A stretch of 64,000 nucleotides of DNA from the NCBI GenBank assembly GCA_034766995.1, contig CM068313.1, positions 40,719,496 to 40,783,495 of the forward strand, read 5' to 3'. Shown here one piece after another: positions 12,374 to 25,106 of this stretch. Within the stretch, counting starts at the first letter, position 1. The number at the start of each line of letters is the position of its first letter. A program made the position numbers and the translations under genes. Below the pieces are notes generated by a model. It was not told the DNA's origin. It did not search any database and worked only from the letters and a program-made list of their open reading frames with translations. The DNA is from Acanthacorydalis orientalis (taxonomy: Eukaryota > Arthropoda > Insecta > Megaloptera > Corydalidae).

Positions 12374-13864
12374 AAGAAGTATTTATTCAGGGATTGTAGT
12401 AAGGGATGAAATACACAACTATTTGTAAATGTTATCCAATAATGTAGCAATTTACGTTAATTATCAAGCACCCTGTTATTACATTCAAAGTTGTCACGGC
12501 CTGCTAATTGTCTTCGAATGTAGTGAAATATTACAAGTGAAACGACAAGAGTTAACTGATGTTTAACAGCAGACACTGCAACTCCCCTTTCTGTCGAAAC
12601 AAATAACTGTTGTAGTTGTAAATACGATATTGTTTACAAGTGCTGTATATGTGTCCATCGTACAATTCTTCGAAAACGAATTGATCGAACGTTTACTTTT
12701 GCTCTTTTTCTCTCTTTTACCATCTCTCACACTGTCTTCATAAACATTCGAAAACGTATATTTTGATCAAATTAATAACAAAAAAACTAATTCGTTAATA
12801 ATGTGTACATTTGTTGAGGTTAGACTTTTAATTAAAATCATGCCAATCATTAAAGCTCCAATGAAGCAAATAATTGAAAATTGATAACTGGATTGCAGCA
12901 TAATCTGTTTTCCTTTATATCACATTTTATATCAAATCTGAAATATAAGCCGTTGACGTATCCATGCTGTTTTATACACGCTACAGAATTATCAGTTTTG
13001 AAAACATGAAATTATTAATTTAATACCCGAGATCGGATTATTTCAAAATTTTATTCATCCATACATTAATATGAATATTAAAAGTGTCGAATTTGAAATT
13101 TTATATGATGAGAAAAATCGATTAGTTTAATATAATTGAAATTTACGGAACGTAAGACTTAATTATAGGATGGCGATAAAAACTACAGGTTTTAATGACC
13201 ATTTAAGAAAAAATAAATGAACGGCAAATGCTGGAAAAACTAAGTGAAAAATGAAATAGCTACATAAGTTTTCATTTATTATAAGTTGCTTTATTTATAA
13301 GAAGATCAGATCGTCTATCCTCGTTATTCTATGAACGGTTAAAATCTATACGTATCAGTTTCATTAGCTTGAATAAATTGCAAGCAATTCATCAAACAGT
13401 GCGTTTTAAATAACTAAAACAGTACGCAACAACTACAGATTAAAATAATCTTATGTCGATATAAAATGAGTGGATGTCGGTCATGACATAAACACACCGA
13501 CACTTCAACCCTAAGGTTCAGTCTTTCAAAGCAAGTCTAAATTGACCTGACGTATACTCAAGTGACCGGCCCTTAAAATTGCGGCGCATTTGCACCCTTC
13601 AATCTACACCGCTCAAAGATTGATTGAGCGTCGAACTAAGGAATGTATCGGTATATGTTAGGGCGAAGTGGTCAAACTACCCTTATCAACTCTCAGAAGC
13701 CCTGTCCATGTTTATTCAATGAGAGCTCCTCCGGCTTTTCTTCGTAAACTGACTACGGGATATTACTTTCTTTGATATTTGTATTGAGGCTATACATACA
13801 GTCGGATTTTCAGCTCAATACCATGCATGATTTTTATACTTTCATTTTGTGTATGTACAAGTTT

Positions 13865-13865
<1 letters not shown>

Positions 13866-13924
<59 letters not shown>
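13866..13924. repeat. Compound (CA)n-(TA)n microsatellite
   Basis: (CA)7 passes directly into (TA)n. Confidence 0.95.
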
Positions 13925-13926
<2 letters not shown>

Positions 13927-14242
13927 AGTAAATTTGTGAACTTTATTCACGTATATGCAGGTAAACGTAGGTATTAATATAGTTTTAACGACAATTATAT
14001 TAATAGTATAAAAGAATGAAACAAAAAGAAAATAGCATGTATTTAAAAAAATGTCGAAGACAATTGACAGTAATTTGAAAGATGGTAGAACATATAATAA
14101 TATCATATATAAAATTAAATATCACAAATAACTTTTTAAGATTGTATTAACTTTATGAACTGATTTTATATACGATCAAATATAAAATAATTGTATTTTG
14201 AGAATACTTTTCTATATATACTAGGAGACTCCGCCCCTATGT

Positions 14243-14362
14243 TTTATATAACAGTAAACATTGATTCAATAGCAATAGAACTACATTATGAATTTTATCG
14301 ATTTTTGCGAAAATGAGAAAAAAAGCGGAATGGATGTAGACTTTGCAAGAATTAGACTATAC

Positions 14363-14432
<70 letters not shown>

Positions 14433-14752
14433 GTAAAAAGTGCAACGTTTTTGTTCAAACAAAGTCTTTTAGCAACTGTCACGGAATTTGATTAGGATTT
14501 TAATAAAATAAATGAATTTAAAACTTAAAAAAGACTAGTTTTTATTCACTTTTGAAATATTTTTTTGATAATGTTAACATTAGTCGCTGCTATTGCGTAT
14601 ATAAAACATTTCAGTGTGGAAAACCAACATTTTAATTTTTTTCTTTCTATCGCCAAATTAATTAGACGGGACTTAGAACCAAACCATGTTAAGCGTTTTC
14701 GAAAATTCCTAAGATTTTGAGCAGCGGCGTTTCATACGTTAATCTTGGAGGG
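14243..14752 (+). repeat. Interspersed repeat A, copy 1, with internal (TA)n
   Basis: This segment aligns along its length with 20571-21024 in reverse orientation. Landmarks: ATAACAGTAAACATTGATTC at the left, GTAAAAAGTGCAAC right of the microsatellite, ATAAATGAATTTAAAACTTA in the middle, TTAGTCGCTGCT, TGTGGAAAACCA and TTTTCGAAAATTC near the right end. The (TA)n at 14351-14430 sits at the same internal position as in copy 2. No ORF of note and no clear terminal repeats were seen, so the transposon class is unknown. Confidence 0.85.
14351..14430. repeat. (AT)n inside repeat A copy 1
   Basis: This sits at the same internal position as the 20877-20906 tract in copy 2, but is far longer. Confidence 0.95.
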
Positions 14753-15020
14753 GAGCGGGGACGAGTTGAACGGATAAATTTCTTTAATGCGAATTCAATA
14801 AAATTCATGAGGTGATTATAAAAATTTTTCTAAGAATAAAATTCAGTTTTCTTTCTTTTTTACAAAGCTCTTGAATTACTTCAGTCGTGATTACATTTAT
14901 CTCTCGGTGTATATAGGAGCATTTTCGCGAAATACTTTTGTTTTGCTTTCTAATGTTTTTTCCCTTTTCCTTTGGAGGGTGCAAGGGCAGCTTGCTCGCC
15001 CCACTTTGGGTGGGCCACTG
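14722..15020. mobile_element. Possible hAT-type non-autonomous element (ends only)
   Basis: The left part begins CAGCGGCG and carries a G-rich run (GGAGGGGAGCGGGG). The right part, reverse-complemented, begins CAGTGGCCCACCC and also carries G/C-rich runs. GC-rich CAGTGGC/CAGCGGC ends are common in hAT-like elements. I could not find an 8-bp target duplication, and the left end overlaps the end of repeat A, so the boundaries are doubtful. Confidence 0.3.
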
Positions 15021-15337
15021 ACTTATTTGATTTTTTTTTGTTTAAATAATTTTTAAAATCACTCTCAGGTAGTATTTTTGGAGCAACTTCGATAAATAAT
15101 TAAGTAACTCATAAACAATAACAATTTACAGGAATGATTTTTTCTTTCTAAACAATGCAGAACTATTTCTGATCAAAATGTTCAATCACCACTTTGATAA
15201 TGGTTTATGTGCATTTTAAATGCGACAATATTGTCTATAGAGCAACAGGGTATAGAAAAATTTGATTTTTTTAAATTTAATCCTTACCTATTAAATTTGT
15301 ATCTCTGATTTAATCTACAATAAACATACATACTATA

Positions 15338-15371
15338 TTTATCTATCTATCTATCTATCTATCTATGTATC

Positions 15372-15418
<47 letters not shown>

Positions 15419-15469
15419 TATACGAGTATATATAAATATTTATATATTTATTTATTTATATATTTTAAA

Positions 15470-15502
<33 letters not shown>
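15338..15502. repeat. Compound (ATCT)n-(AT)n microsatellite cluster
   Basis: (ATCT)n at about 15341-15365, then (AT)n at 15378-15413, TTTA-rich spacer, and (AT)n at 15473-15502. Confidence 0.95.
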
Positions 15503-15506
<4 letters not shown>

Positions 15507-15994
15507 AAATATATAATTTTATAAGCAGGTTTCTAATTCCATTGTACATAAAAATGTCATACTTACTTATATATTTGAGGGTATGAATATATGTAAACAG
15601 ATTAATTAAAAAGAAATAACACTATGTGTGTAGTGTTAAAAAATAAACGAATACATACTTTTTTTATAAATCTACAGTAAATGTGCACGTTTAGATCGCA
15701 ATTAATTGATTACGCAATAAACAATGAACCGACTATAACGAATGCACGAATATTGCGGTTAAAAAAGAAAGAACAATAATGTTCAGAGAAATTGACCTTG
15801 GTCTGGTTGGCGTTCGGAAGTCAAGTGAAATTCGTCGTGAATTCTTCACACGTAAATAGTTGTATTTCTCTACCCAGCGATAAATAGTGAATAATGCATG
15901 TAACACGTTCTGCTCTAATTCGTATATACCGGAATTAAATGAATTGTCATCACTGAACTTTATCTTAATATTCATTTACATATTTAACTATATA

Positions 15995-15997
<3 letters not shown>

Positions 15998-16031
<34 letters not shown>
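15998..16031. repeat. (AT)n microsatellite
   Basis: Pure (TA)n, about 34 bp. Confidence 0.95.
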
Positions 16032-16034
<3 letters not shown>

Positions 16035-17335
16035 GAAACATTCATTTACATACTGAAATCTTAATATAAATCTAAACAGTTTATATTATCATATATGAAC
16101 GGTTTAGCTGGTAATTTTGTTTGAAGGTTTTTTTCTCGTGAACATGCCTGTTAAAGAAAAACACGGCCATGAAAAAGTTGATAGTTTAAAAAAAATTGGT
16201 TCTTTCATGAATAATATCTGTGCTCCTTGTGACCGTGTTCGAGAATTTATTTTATTTGCATTATTATTGCAAAATGATGAGAAAATAAATGCTGATTCAA
16301 TGCTATACTATTAATTAATTTTTATACTAATGGTTAATAAAGTTATTATATTAACTTTGCAAATATAATTATCGATTTGCACTTGTATATGTCTTTATTC
16401 ATAACTGCTTAACACACTTTGATTTCAACAAAGTTGTAACAAATTAAAAGAAGAAAAAAAAATTGGTATATCACTAATTTAAATACAAAGAATATGTAGT
16501 ATTTAATGCAGTGTGCATTATTGCTTTCTTTATGCCGTAAACTGATATTCTTTGAAAATAGATTACAGGTGTTCGTTTTATTATGTATAAGTACTTTATT
16601 GCATCAAAGATAAGACTGCATTAGACAAGATGTTAATTTATTTTTGTCAATAGTACTATTTCTTGCTGTGAATGTTGCTATAATAGTGTTTGTTACAGAA
16701 AGCTACAAAACTACAAAAAGCACTACAAGCTTTTTAGATTATCTTCGACCGTATTTCTTACACTAAAAAAAAAACGAAACTATATTACGCGCAACGTAAA
16801 AGTGAATATCAGGAGAAATACAAAATGTTACCTAGCGTCTGACACTAGGTTCATTTCAGTGATGATTTTGTCTACATTCTGCTCTGTAATTTATAGAATG
16901 ATCGCAGCAATTAATTAATAATTATTCTATGTTACAATATATCTGTATTATATATTGTTTTAGTGCAGTGAAACATATAAAAAATATGATTCTTAATAAT
17001 GGATGAAAAAAATATTATTAAAAAATAAATTAGCAACTATCAACAGGATCATTTACTACCTTCCTTGTTTACACAAGTATGTTATTATAAGATAGTAAAC
17101 TCAATGTGATTATTATAACAAATTGTATTATATATTTGTGCTCAAGTGATATTTTATATCAATACATTCCCTTTGAAACATTTAACTTTGAAGAAATTTT
17201 TTGAACTAATTCATGTTAGAATAGTGCAATTTTTCTGACAAGAAAATTGAAATTACAAATAATAATTTTTTTACAATTAATTTTTATCAAAGTTATGATA
17301 TATTGAATCATAACTTTTTTTATAAAAAAATATTT

Positions 17336-17377
17336 TATATATATATATATATATATTTATATAAAAAGAGAGAGAGA
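17336..17377. repeat. Compound (TA)n-(GA)n microsatellite
   Basis: (AT)n, TTTATAT, then AAAA(GA)5. Confidence 0.9.
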
Positions 17378-18946
17378 TGTTTGGGCAATCGTCATAAGTC
17401 GTGTATTTATATGACAAATTCAGTAGTTTTTGAAATTTAAAAGATACTGAATACATTACCATAGTCTAGAAGGTTTAGATGCATATAAATAAAAAAAGAA
17501 ATAAGTCAGTAAAAGGTTAATTATATCAGAACAACTAAAAGATTTCTAGTTTACAGAAATAAAAATAAATATATCCTGTTTAATAATCGTATTATTTATT
17601 AGTAAAAATTAAAATGTATATACTTCAGGGCCGAGAAGTCCATTAAAAAAATAAACATGTATAATTTACAAAACTAATTAAAATATCGCGGATTTAAACG
17701 ATTAATAATATATTTTAACGTAATATAATTTGTGAGTCAAATTGTATATATGAATATTTATTATAATAATAATTAATACTGTAGTATAATTCTTTTTAAT
17801 AAACAGCGTGTTTAGCTTTAAGGTAAATTTCGTCGTTTTTTTTTTAATGAGCATTTATATGGGTCAGTGAGAGGACTATTGTTTTAAGTATTTGAACAGA
17901 TGAACTTAGGTCAAATCGTGTCCATCTGTCATACAATTATTCACATGAAACAGAACATGCACAATTATTGTGTGCAATTCTACATACACTGTTGTTGGAA
18001 GTACGTAAACATATCAATTGTGCGGATTCGCCGGTGGTCTGTGACCGGCTGCGGATTTATAACTGTCATTCAAAGATAAATATATGAAACTTGTCACGAA
18101 TATGTATTGTTAATTTGTAATTACAATAGCAGATAAATTTCATTCTGCTTCCTGAAATTATTTCATGCGATCAAACGTTACTCAATGGGATTAAATCGAA
18201 AAATAGGTCATTTTGATACCGATCGAATTATAATATTGATTTTTATTTTATAACTAAAAGTAACAGAGAATATATTTATGGTAATATATTTTATGCATTT
18301 TAATAAATGTATTTAATTTATTTAATTTTTTTCTTTTTAAAACTCTATTCTTCGTTTCGTTTGACTGTTTTCAGTCTAATTTATGTACAACACTCGTTTT
18401 TAAACTCCAGCTGAGAATGAAAAGATGATATACCGATAAGAATATTCATTATAAAAAATAATTATTTTTTGTAAATCAATTTTAATCGGATGTAAATTAT
18501 TTTTTACAACAAGATTAACGAATTAACAACCATAACATGATGGACAGTTCGAATTTAACAAAGTATATTAAAGTGTATTTAATATGAAAAAAGGAAACAT
18601 TTAAGATTCATAAAAATTAAATATTACTAACTATTACATATAAACACAGAAATCATATATGAAAATATATTCGTCAAACTACGATTTTATTATTTATTCT
18701 TAATATATCAGTGTTGAAGTACAATAGTCACACGAAAAAGATAATAAAAGGGATAAATAAATAAGTTTAGAATAAAAGAATAAAATAAATTAAAAAATAT
18801 ATTCAAAATTCAATTAAATTAAAAAATCAATACACAATGAAGCATTTGAATGGAAATGTACTTATTAATATTTAATATTGGAAGTGTTAATTTTTTCAGA
18901 TGAATGTATTTTTCAATAATTCAATTTTATATTAGTGTATTACTCT

Positions 18947-18949
<3 letters not shown>

Positions 18950-19022
<73 letters not shown>

Positions 19023-19044
19023 CAGAGAGAGAGAAAGAAAGAGA
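18950..19044. repeat. Compound (TA)n-(GA)n microsatellite
   Basis: (TA)n of about 56 bp followed by an imperfect (GA)n of about 38 bp. Confidence 0.95.
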
Positions 19045-20139
19045 ATGATTTGGTATTTTCCTAATGCAACTTTTAAATTCATAAAAAACAATTTATTGAA
19101 AAATAAATTGTTAAAATTAATTTTAATTATAATCTTACTGTTTGGTTACACAAATTAATTTTGCTTAAATAAAATCTATCTCTTGTCTATAAATTAATAC
19201 ATTTTTAAATAACAGATGAGAGGTTGCTTGACTTCAAGGTATTTTTCTTTTCGTTTATGATTAAAATTTAGATCCAAATACGAGTATTAAAGTTTTGAGA
19301 TTTGTATGTATCCACCCATCCATCCATGCATAAAGAAACATATATACATATATTATATATATATATAATACATATCTAAAGAATATTTTGTTGGTAATAT
19401 ATATTGTTATTGTATTGTCTTCATGGACAGCCATTATTCATACTGTTCTATACAATCCTTGAGACAAAAAAGTAAATAACTTTAAATATATTAAATTTAT
19501 TTGATTTATAAAGTGCTTTTTTAATATTATTACTAAAAAACGAATTTAATCAATTAATCCACTATATTAAAAATGACCTACGATTTATTTCGATCGATCC
19601 ACGACTGTAAGAAAAACACACGCCCATTCTTTATTTTAATTGAGATTTCACGTGATCATTTTTATAATTAAGAGAAGTGTCAGTGAACACATTCAATTTT
19701 ACTTTCCAATTCTATAGAATAAACCGTAACAAATCAATTTCAGTTAGAACCAACTGTAATTCGCACCTGTCTCGAATACAGACATAAACGAAAGACATTT
19801 TGATGTAAATCGTTATGGTTGAAATATCTAATACATAATCGAAACTGTTTTCAAACCGTTTCTGTTCATTTATTTACATTTTAAATAAAACAAAATAGAA
19901 TCATCGAATAAGTTTTCCTTTCATAAAAACTAGCTGTCGAATCATTTACATACAAAATGCTGATGTCGTGTTATCGATTTCATTATAAATGTAAATTAGT
20001 GTATGGATATGTAAGATATGATAGGAAGAGTGTAAAATTATGAAATGGAGGCTTTCAAAGGAGATTTAATGTACGATACTTTAGATACAGTAAAATCTGA
20101 CGGTAGTTTATTTATATATAACGATAAATCTAAACTGAC

Positions 20140-20461
20140 CTGCGGTTGTCCGTGAAACCGTCTTCTGTGGTGCCCGTTTCTTGTAGTACTGGACCAGTTG
20201 TAACATCGACACCCATGGAGCCGATGTCGAGATGTGCATACGATCGTCTGCCTTGACCTCCACTGCCAGGACCCATTGCAGATGAAGGTGGTGCTGCACC
20301 AACACCGGTCTGTTTCAATTTGCACTGTACACTGTCTAAGTCGTGGTACAGAAGTTCATCATAAAGTGCATCGTCGTCTGTGCAATTTGAATTGAGCGCG
20401 TCGTCTAAGCGCGCTGGATCTAGATGATAGTTCGGATTTTCATAGCTGAGTAAGCCGTTTT
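20140..20461 (-). CDS. Internal coding exon of an unidentified gene; tail-like segment with NPxY motif
   Basis: This is the one convincing host exon in the window. Read on the minus strand, the intron ends in a T-rich tract and TTTCTAG just before 20461. The exon ends at 20140 with CAG followed by GTCAGT, a good donor. The 322-nt exon starts with the last two bases of a split codon, stays open for 106 codons and ends with two bases of another split codon, so it is an internal exon. The peptide begins NGLLSYENPNYHLDP, which holds NPNY, an NPxY motif of the kind bound by PTB domains or used in endocytosis of single-pass membrane proteins. An acidic patch (DDDALYDELLYHDLD) and a Gly/Pro/Ser-rich stretch ending in RR follow. 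There is no membrane segment or catalytic motif. Base composition is much more GC-rich than its surroundings. A cytoplasmic tail of a membrane receptor or adhesion protein is my inference; I do not recognise the family. No neighbouring exon was found in the window. Confidence 0.8.
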
Positions 20462-20570
20462 CTAGAAATAAAAAAAATACACTGTTGTAAAAACTTTTCA
20501 CTATTGACATAAATTGTTTATTGTACCTCATTTAATTCAACATACATTACTGGCGATAAAAAAGTTGTTC

Positions 20571-20874
20571 ACCCATTAAACGCCGCTACTCAAAATCGTA
20601 CGAATTTTCGAAAACGCTCAACATGGTTCGGTTCTAGGTTCCTCATAATTAATTTGGAGTTAGAAGGAAAACAATAAAAATGATGGTTTTCCACAGTGAG
20701 ACGTTTTGTATTTGCAACAGCAGCGACTAATATTAGCATTATAAAAAAAATATTTTAAAGGTGAATAAAAAGTTATTTATTTTAAGTTTTAAATTCATTT
20801 ATTTCATTAAAATCACAATCAAATGCTTTGATAGTAGCTAAAACACTTCGGGTGGAGAAAAATGTTGCACTTTT

Positions 20875-20905
<31 letters not shown>

Positions 20906-21024
20906 GGTCTGGCTGTTGCAAGGTCTACATCTATTCCGTTTTTTCTCATGTTCACAAAAATCGAAAAAATGAATAAAGTGGTTCTATTGCCATTGAATCA
21001 ATGTTTACTGTTATATACAAAAGT
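20571..21024 (-). repeat. Interspersed repeat A, copy 2, with internal (TA)n
   Basis: This is the inverted partner of 14243-14752, with strong similarity throughout and a shorter (TA)n at 20877-20906 at the equivalent position. It lies about 110 bp upstream of the splice acceptor of the 20140-20461 exon, so it is intronic on that strand. Confidence 0.85.
20877..20906. repeat. (AT)n inside repeat A copy 2
   Basis: A short (TA)n at the position equivalent to the tract in copy 1. Confidence 0.95.
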
Positions 21025-21157
21025 TTCGAAAAAAAAATATTTTTAGAACAGAAAACAAGTTCTCAAGTTAATATTGCGTATAGGTAATAGTGGCGATTAA
21101 TGGGCTAAGTTTAATTTCATTTACTGTTCAAAAAATGCATCATTAAAAATTAAATAT

Positions 21158-21162
<5 letters not shown>

Positions 21163-21207
<45 letters not shown>
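21163..21207. repeat. (AT)n microsatellite
   Basis: Pure (TA)n, about 45 bp. Confidence 0.95.
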
Positions 21208-21209
<2 letters not shown>

Positions 21210-23263
21210 TAGATATTTATCTATAACTGTAATAGTTTTGAGTGGATGAATTAAATGTAATATTATATATTTATTTAAATGAATATCCAAAAATCACCAA
21301 TATTATTGATATTAGTATCTAAAACATATGTTACGAAAAATTATAATTTTTGAAAAAAAATAATATCATTGTTCAGATTTTAAAAACTTTTAAAATGTAT
21401 AACTTTTTTATACTTTTAAAAGTATTCCTTCGACTATTGTTGAGATATTGTTATAATTGATTTTTAATACTCGTCATCATCATGCAGATTTTGTAAATTT
21501 TTTTTAGCAAATATTGTTTATTGAGTCATTCCTTTCACTCATTCCTTTTTGTAATTTTTAGTTTCTCGGTTAAATTACAATTGTTCTCTACTGATTTTAA
21601 CATATATGTTGTATTATATTAACGCATATATCAACTGATATCTTCTGCAGTGTATTAGATCAATGTCGATTTTTTGTTTTCTATAATTGGATGGATATTC
21701 AATTCAGAAAGTCTATCTGAAAACGAAGAGTCGAAATAGTTTTTAGAAAACAGAAACTAAAACACTGGTTCCAAGTACATAATTTTGTTGAAAATCACGA
21801 AGATTTAGGAATTTTGTTTTATTTTTTCTTAAATTTCAGATGAAATTATTATCAATACTTATTTAAAGAATACATTTTTCCTAGTAAATAACAACGCTTT
21901 GCCGGTTTATTTATAAAAAAAATGTTTCAACCTTTTTAGAAAGTATATTTATTAACATCACTCTCGTAAAGAACATTCCACAAAAACAGTAATTAATAAT
22001 AAATATAACTTTTCACTTGATTTACAATAACCAATAATTGACCATAAATTAATTTTTGTTGTTGTTTTATTAGTAATTATTGTTACATGTAATGATAAAT
22101 GACAGTGTCCCTCTTTAATCAATTACGAAAAACTGACAACTATAATAATCAGTTCAGAGTACTGTTAATCGTTGTTAAATGTGTTAATAGATAGTAAAAC
22201 TATGATGCAAAATTACAATGAGGGTAAACAACCCCTAAAAATCAAAATTTCGATAAAACTTTACGTTTACCTCCGATTTCAACAAACGGGATACCGTAAT
22301 ACCAGTATTTCAATTTCATTTTTTAATATTTTTTAAAAAGGGTCATATAAATACCGATATCTGTTAATTACTATATCGTTTATAAGTTTTGCTATAGTAC
22401 TATAATTATTATATTATTAATATATTATATTAAAGACATATTAATAATTATTTTGTTACTCAGTACCTATTACTTCAGATAACTTTTTGATTATGAATAG
22501 TTTTTTTATATTTCATTAAAATCTAAAAAAGTTATTAACATCAGCCATTTCAGAAAAAGGGCTACATAAAACAGTTTTATTTAAAATTGTAGTGTTATAA
22601 AAAAATATAAGTAATAAGAAATGACACAGAAAACTAGCATATAATATAAAAAATAATGATTTATGTTTTAATATATGTACATAATGTATAATGCAACATT
22701 AATCCAGGTCATGTGCAAGAATTCAAATGGCTTCTGAATCATTCCCATCAGTGTATGTTTGTCAGTTGTATTATTAGATTACGTCAATGGGCTTTTTTCT
22801 ATGAATACTGGATTTTAATTAACCTTGATATTACACAAAATAACCATATTTTCATCCGATTTTGTAAAAGACGAAATGGAATGTTCTTATTCATTCTTTT
22901 AAAATATATACTAGTTATTAAAGATGTTACATTATGTTCTGTAATTAAGAGCCGTATTCATTGTAGAATAAAAAATAAATATGTATATTCATACATAGAA
23001 AAAGAGAGAGAAGATTTATTTTGTTAAGGTAACATCTTATAAGCCGCAAAAAAATGTTATAAATACTTATAAAATTAAATTTTAGTATGGAAGACTGTGA
23101 CAAGGATTTCAAATAGATGCTCTGTATGTTAGCTCAGGGCATTCACATGCATCACTCTTAATAATTCGTTGGCCTGGAAGCGATATGATCCGCATGGTCT
23201 GCAGTGTCCTACTTTCTTCTGATATATTGGATGAGAGGAAATTTAAGTAAATATGAATAGTTT

Positions 23264-23267
<4 letters not shown>

Positions 23268-23309
<42 letters not shown>
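23268..23309. repeat. (AT)n microsatellite
   Basis: Pure (TA)n, about 42 bp. Confidence 0.95.
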
Positions 23310-23311
<2 letters not shown>

Positions 23312-24778
23312 GCAAATATACTGATATTGTATAAAAACAATTTATTATTGTGCAAATATTGAGAATAAAAACTAAAATAATTACTATCATTAAACACATA
23401 ATTTGGTTGAGAGAATTGAGAGTATTTTCAGTTTAATTAAATAATTAATGGCCTATTCTTTTTTTATTTTCATAAAAGTAAAGAAAAATTCATTCATTTA
23501 TGATTATAACTGTAAATAATTACTCGGAAATAGTAGCCTTTACTAAATATTAATATAAAAAATTACTGAACTGCTGTCTCGAACATTTTATGCCAAAATA
23601 ACAAACATTTATAGACTTTTCTCTCGTTTTATTAAAAATGTATAAACAAGTAGGAATTTTAAGTATTAAAACTTTATCGGTGTAACTTCATTTGACTGAA
23701 TGGAATTTAATAAAACAGATAAGGGATTTGTGGAACAAATCGTTCATACCGTTTTACCTAACAGTTCTAATGATTTTATGTATGTAAATTTACACATAGA
23801 TCATAAATTACAATAAAATATCATTGTATTCAATGTAGGTGGAAAATATGCCGACCTTCATCTCATTCCTTTAAATCCATCAAAAAGCAAAAATACGACC
23901 GCCATTAAAAATAAGCGCTGGTATTAATGTCTCAATAAAGTATGAAGTATATGACGTCACAAGACGGTAAGCATCGGTTATCCTCTTGCACTTTCAACCC
24001 CTGACCCACAAGCAATGAATAAGTCCGTTACTATCCTCTTACATTTATACCTCCATACATTATAGTTCAGGTTGAAACTTTATGGTCCACACATTTGTAT
24101 ATAAATGAAGATGTTTAAGTAGAAATTGAAGCAGGTGAATTATGTGATACGCAATAGAGATGAAAATCGTGGCTTATGATTTCAATAAAGTGTGAAATGA
24201 ATCAAGTATGCAGAAAGTTGAATACGTTCATCTAAATATCATAAAACCATAGGCAACTTTATTGAATTACAGTTTGGATAATGTTTATTAATCGTTAAAA
24301 GTAATACAAATCAAACTCTGTCTTGCGATTCTATCGAAATAAAGAAAAAATATGAAGACAATACAAACTACGATAGTACGACTACAAATGACCTGGTTTC
24401 AAAGCACGAGTTGGATGCAGAAAGAAATTAATGCAACGATAACTTGACAAATACCCCCATTCAAAATCAAATTTACGACATCAAGTTTATTTAATCTTAG
24501 ACAGACGAGACAATCAAATTAACCACATGCAGAGACACACAGATACGTTCGCTGTGTACTTATCAAATTATTCATGTATAATTTAATGTAATTATATTTG
24601 TTATAAAATAAACATGAGACAATTTCAATTACTGTATATCTTTGAATATAGAAATTATGCTAATTTGAATCTAATTTATATACGAAGAAAATGGAAAAGA
24701 CCATTTCAATTCGGTGTTATGGCAAATATTCTATTCTTAAAAAAACATTCATATTAAAACTGTGATTGAATTGTATTC

Positions 24779-24780
<2 letters not shown>

Positions 24781-24839
<59 letters not shown>
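24781..24839. repeat. Compound (TA)n-(GA)n microsatellite
   Basis: (TA)n of about 35 bp passes cleanly into (GA)12. Confidence 0.95.
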
Positions 24840-25106
24840 ATTAGTAATATACGTAGATATATGAACGCGTACCTCTGTTCTTTGATTTTTCTATATCAGA
24901 GGTTCATAATATTGACTTTGAAATTGCTCTTTAAAACGGCTAAGAGTCACGAAACTCTATTTACGATAATGTTTAACATAACTGAAAAATCATATTAAGT
25001 TAAAATGGTCGTCAATTAGATTGATATCATGTATGGAAATATATTGTTCACATGTATATTAGCAATATATGTGAATTAATATTTTTTTACGAATGATCGT
25101 CTAGAA

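Larger units (their letters stand above)
9341..14242. other. AT-rich non-coding DNA with GC-richer patches
   Basis: Beyond the microsatellites, three patches stand out by composition: 9490-9700, 12470-12760 and 13480-13780. None has a supported ORF or a recognisable mobile-element terminus. They are candidates for conserved non-coding DNA. Confidence 0.5.
15021..20139. other. AT-rich non-coding DNA (intronic for the minus-strand gene if it continues)
   Basis: No further exon was recognised downstream of the 20140 donor. A GC-richer patch at 17930-18060 includes a 6-bp hairpin GCCGGT...ACCGGC (about 18029-18048). Short CCAT repeats are at 19313-19327. Confidence 0.5.
21208..25098. other. AT-rich non-coding DNA
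   Basis: No gene is seen. A perfect CRE-type palindrome TGACGTCA lies at 23952-23959 within a slightly GC-richer patch (23870-24060). Confidence 0.5.

Noticed and set aside
22713..23027. 104-codon plus-strand ORF
   Set aside because: Composition matches the AT-rich background, it shows no motif, and it ends in low-complexity sequence.
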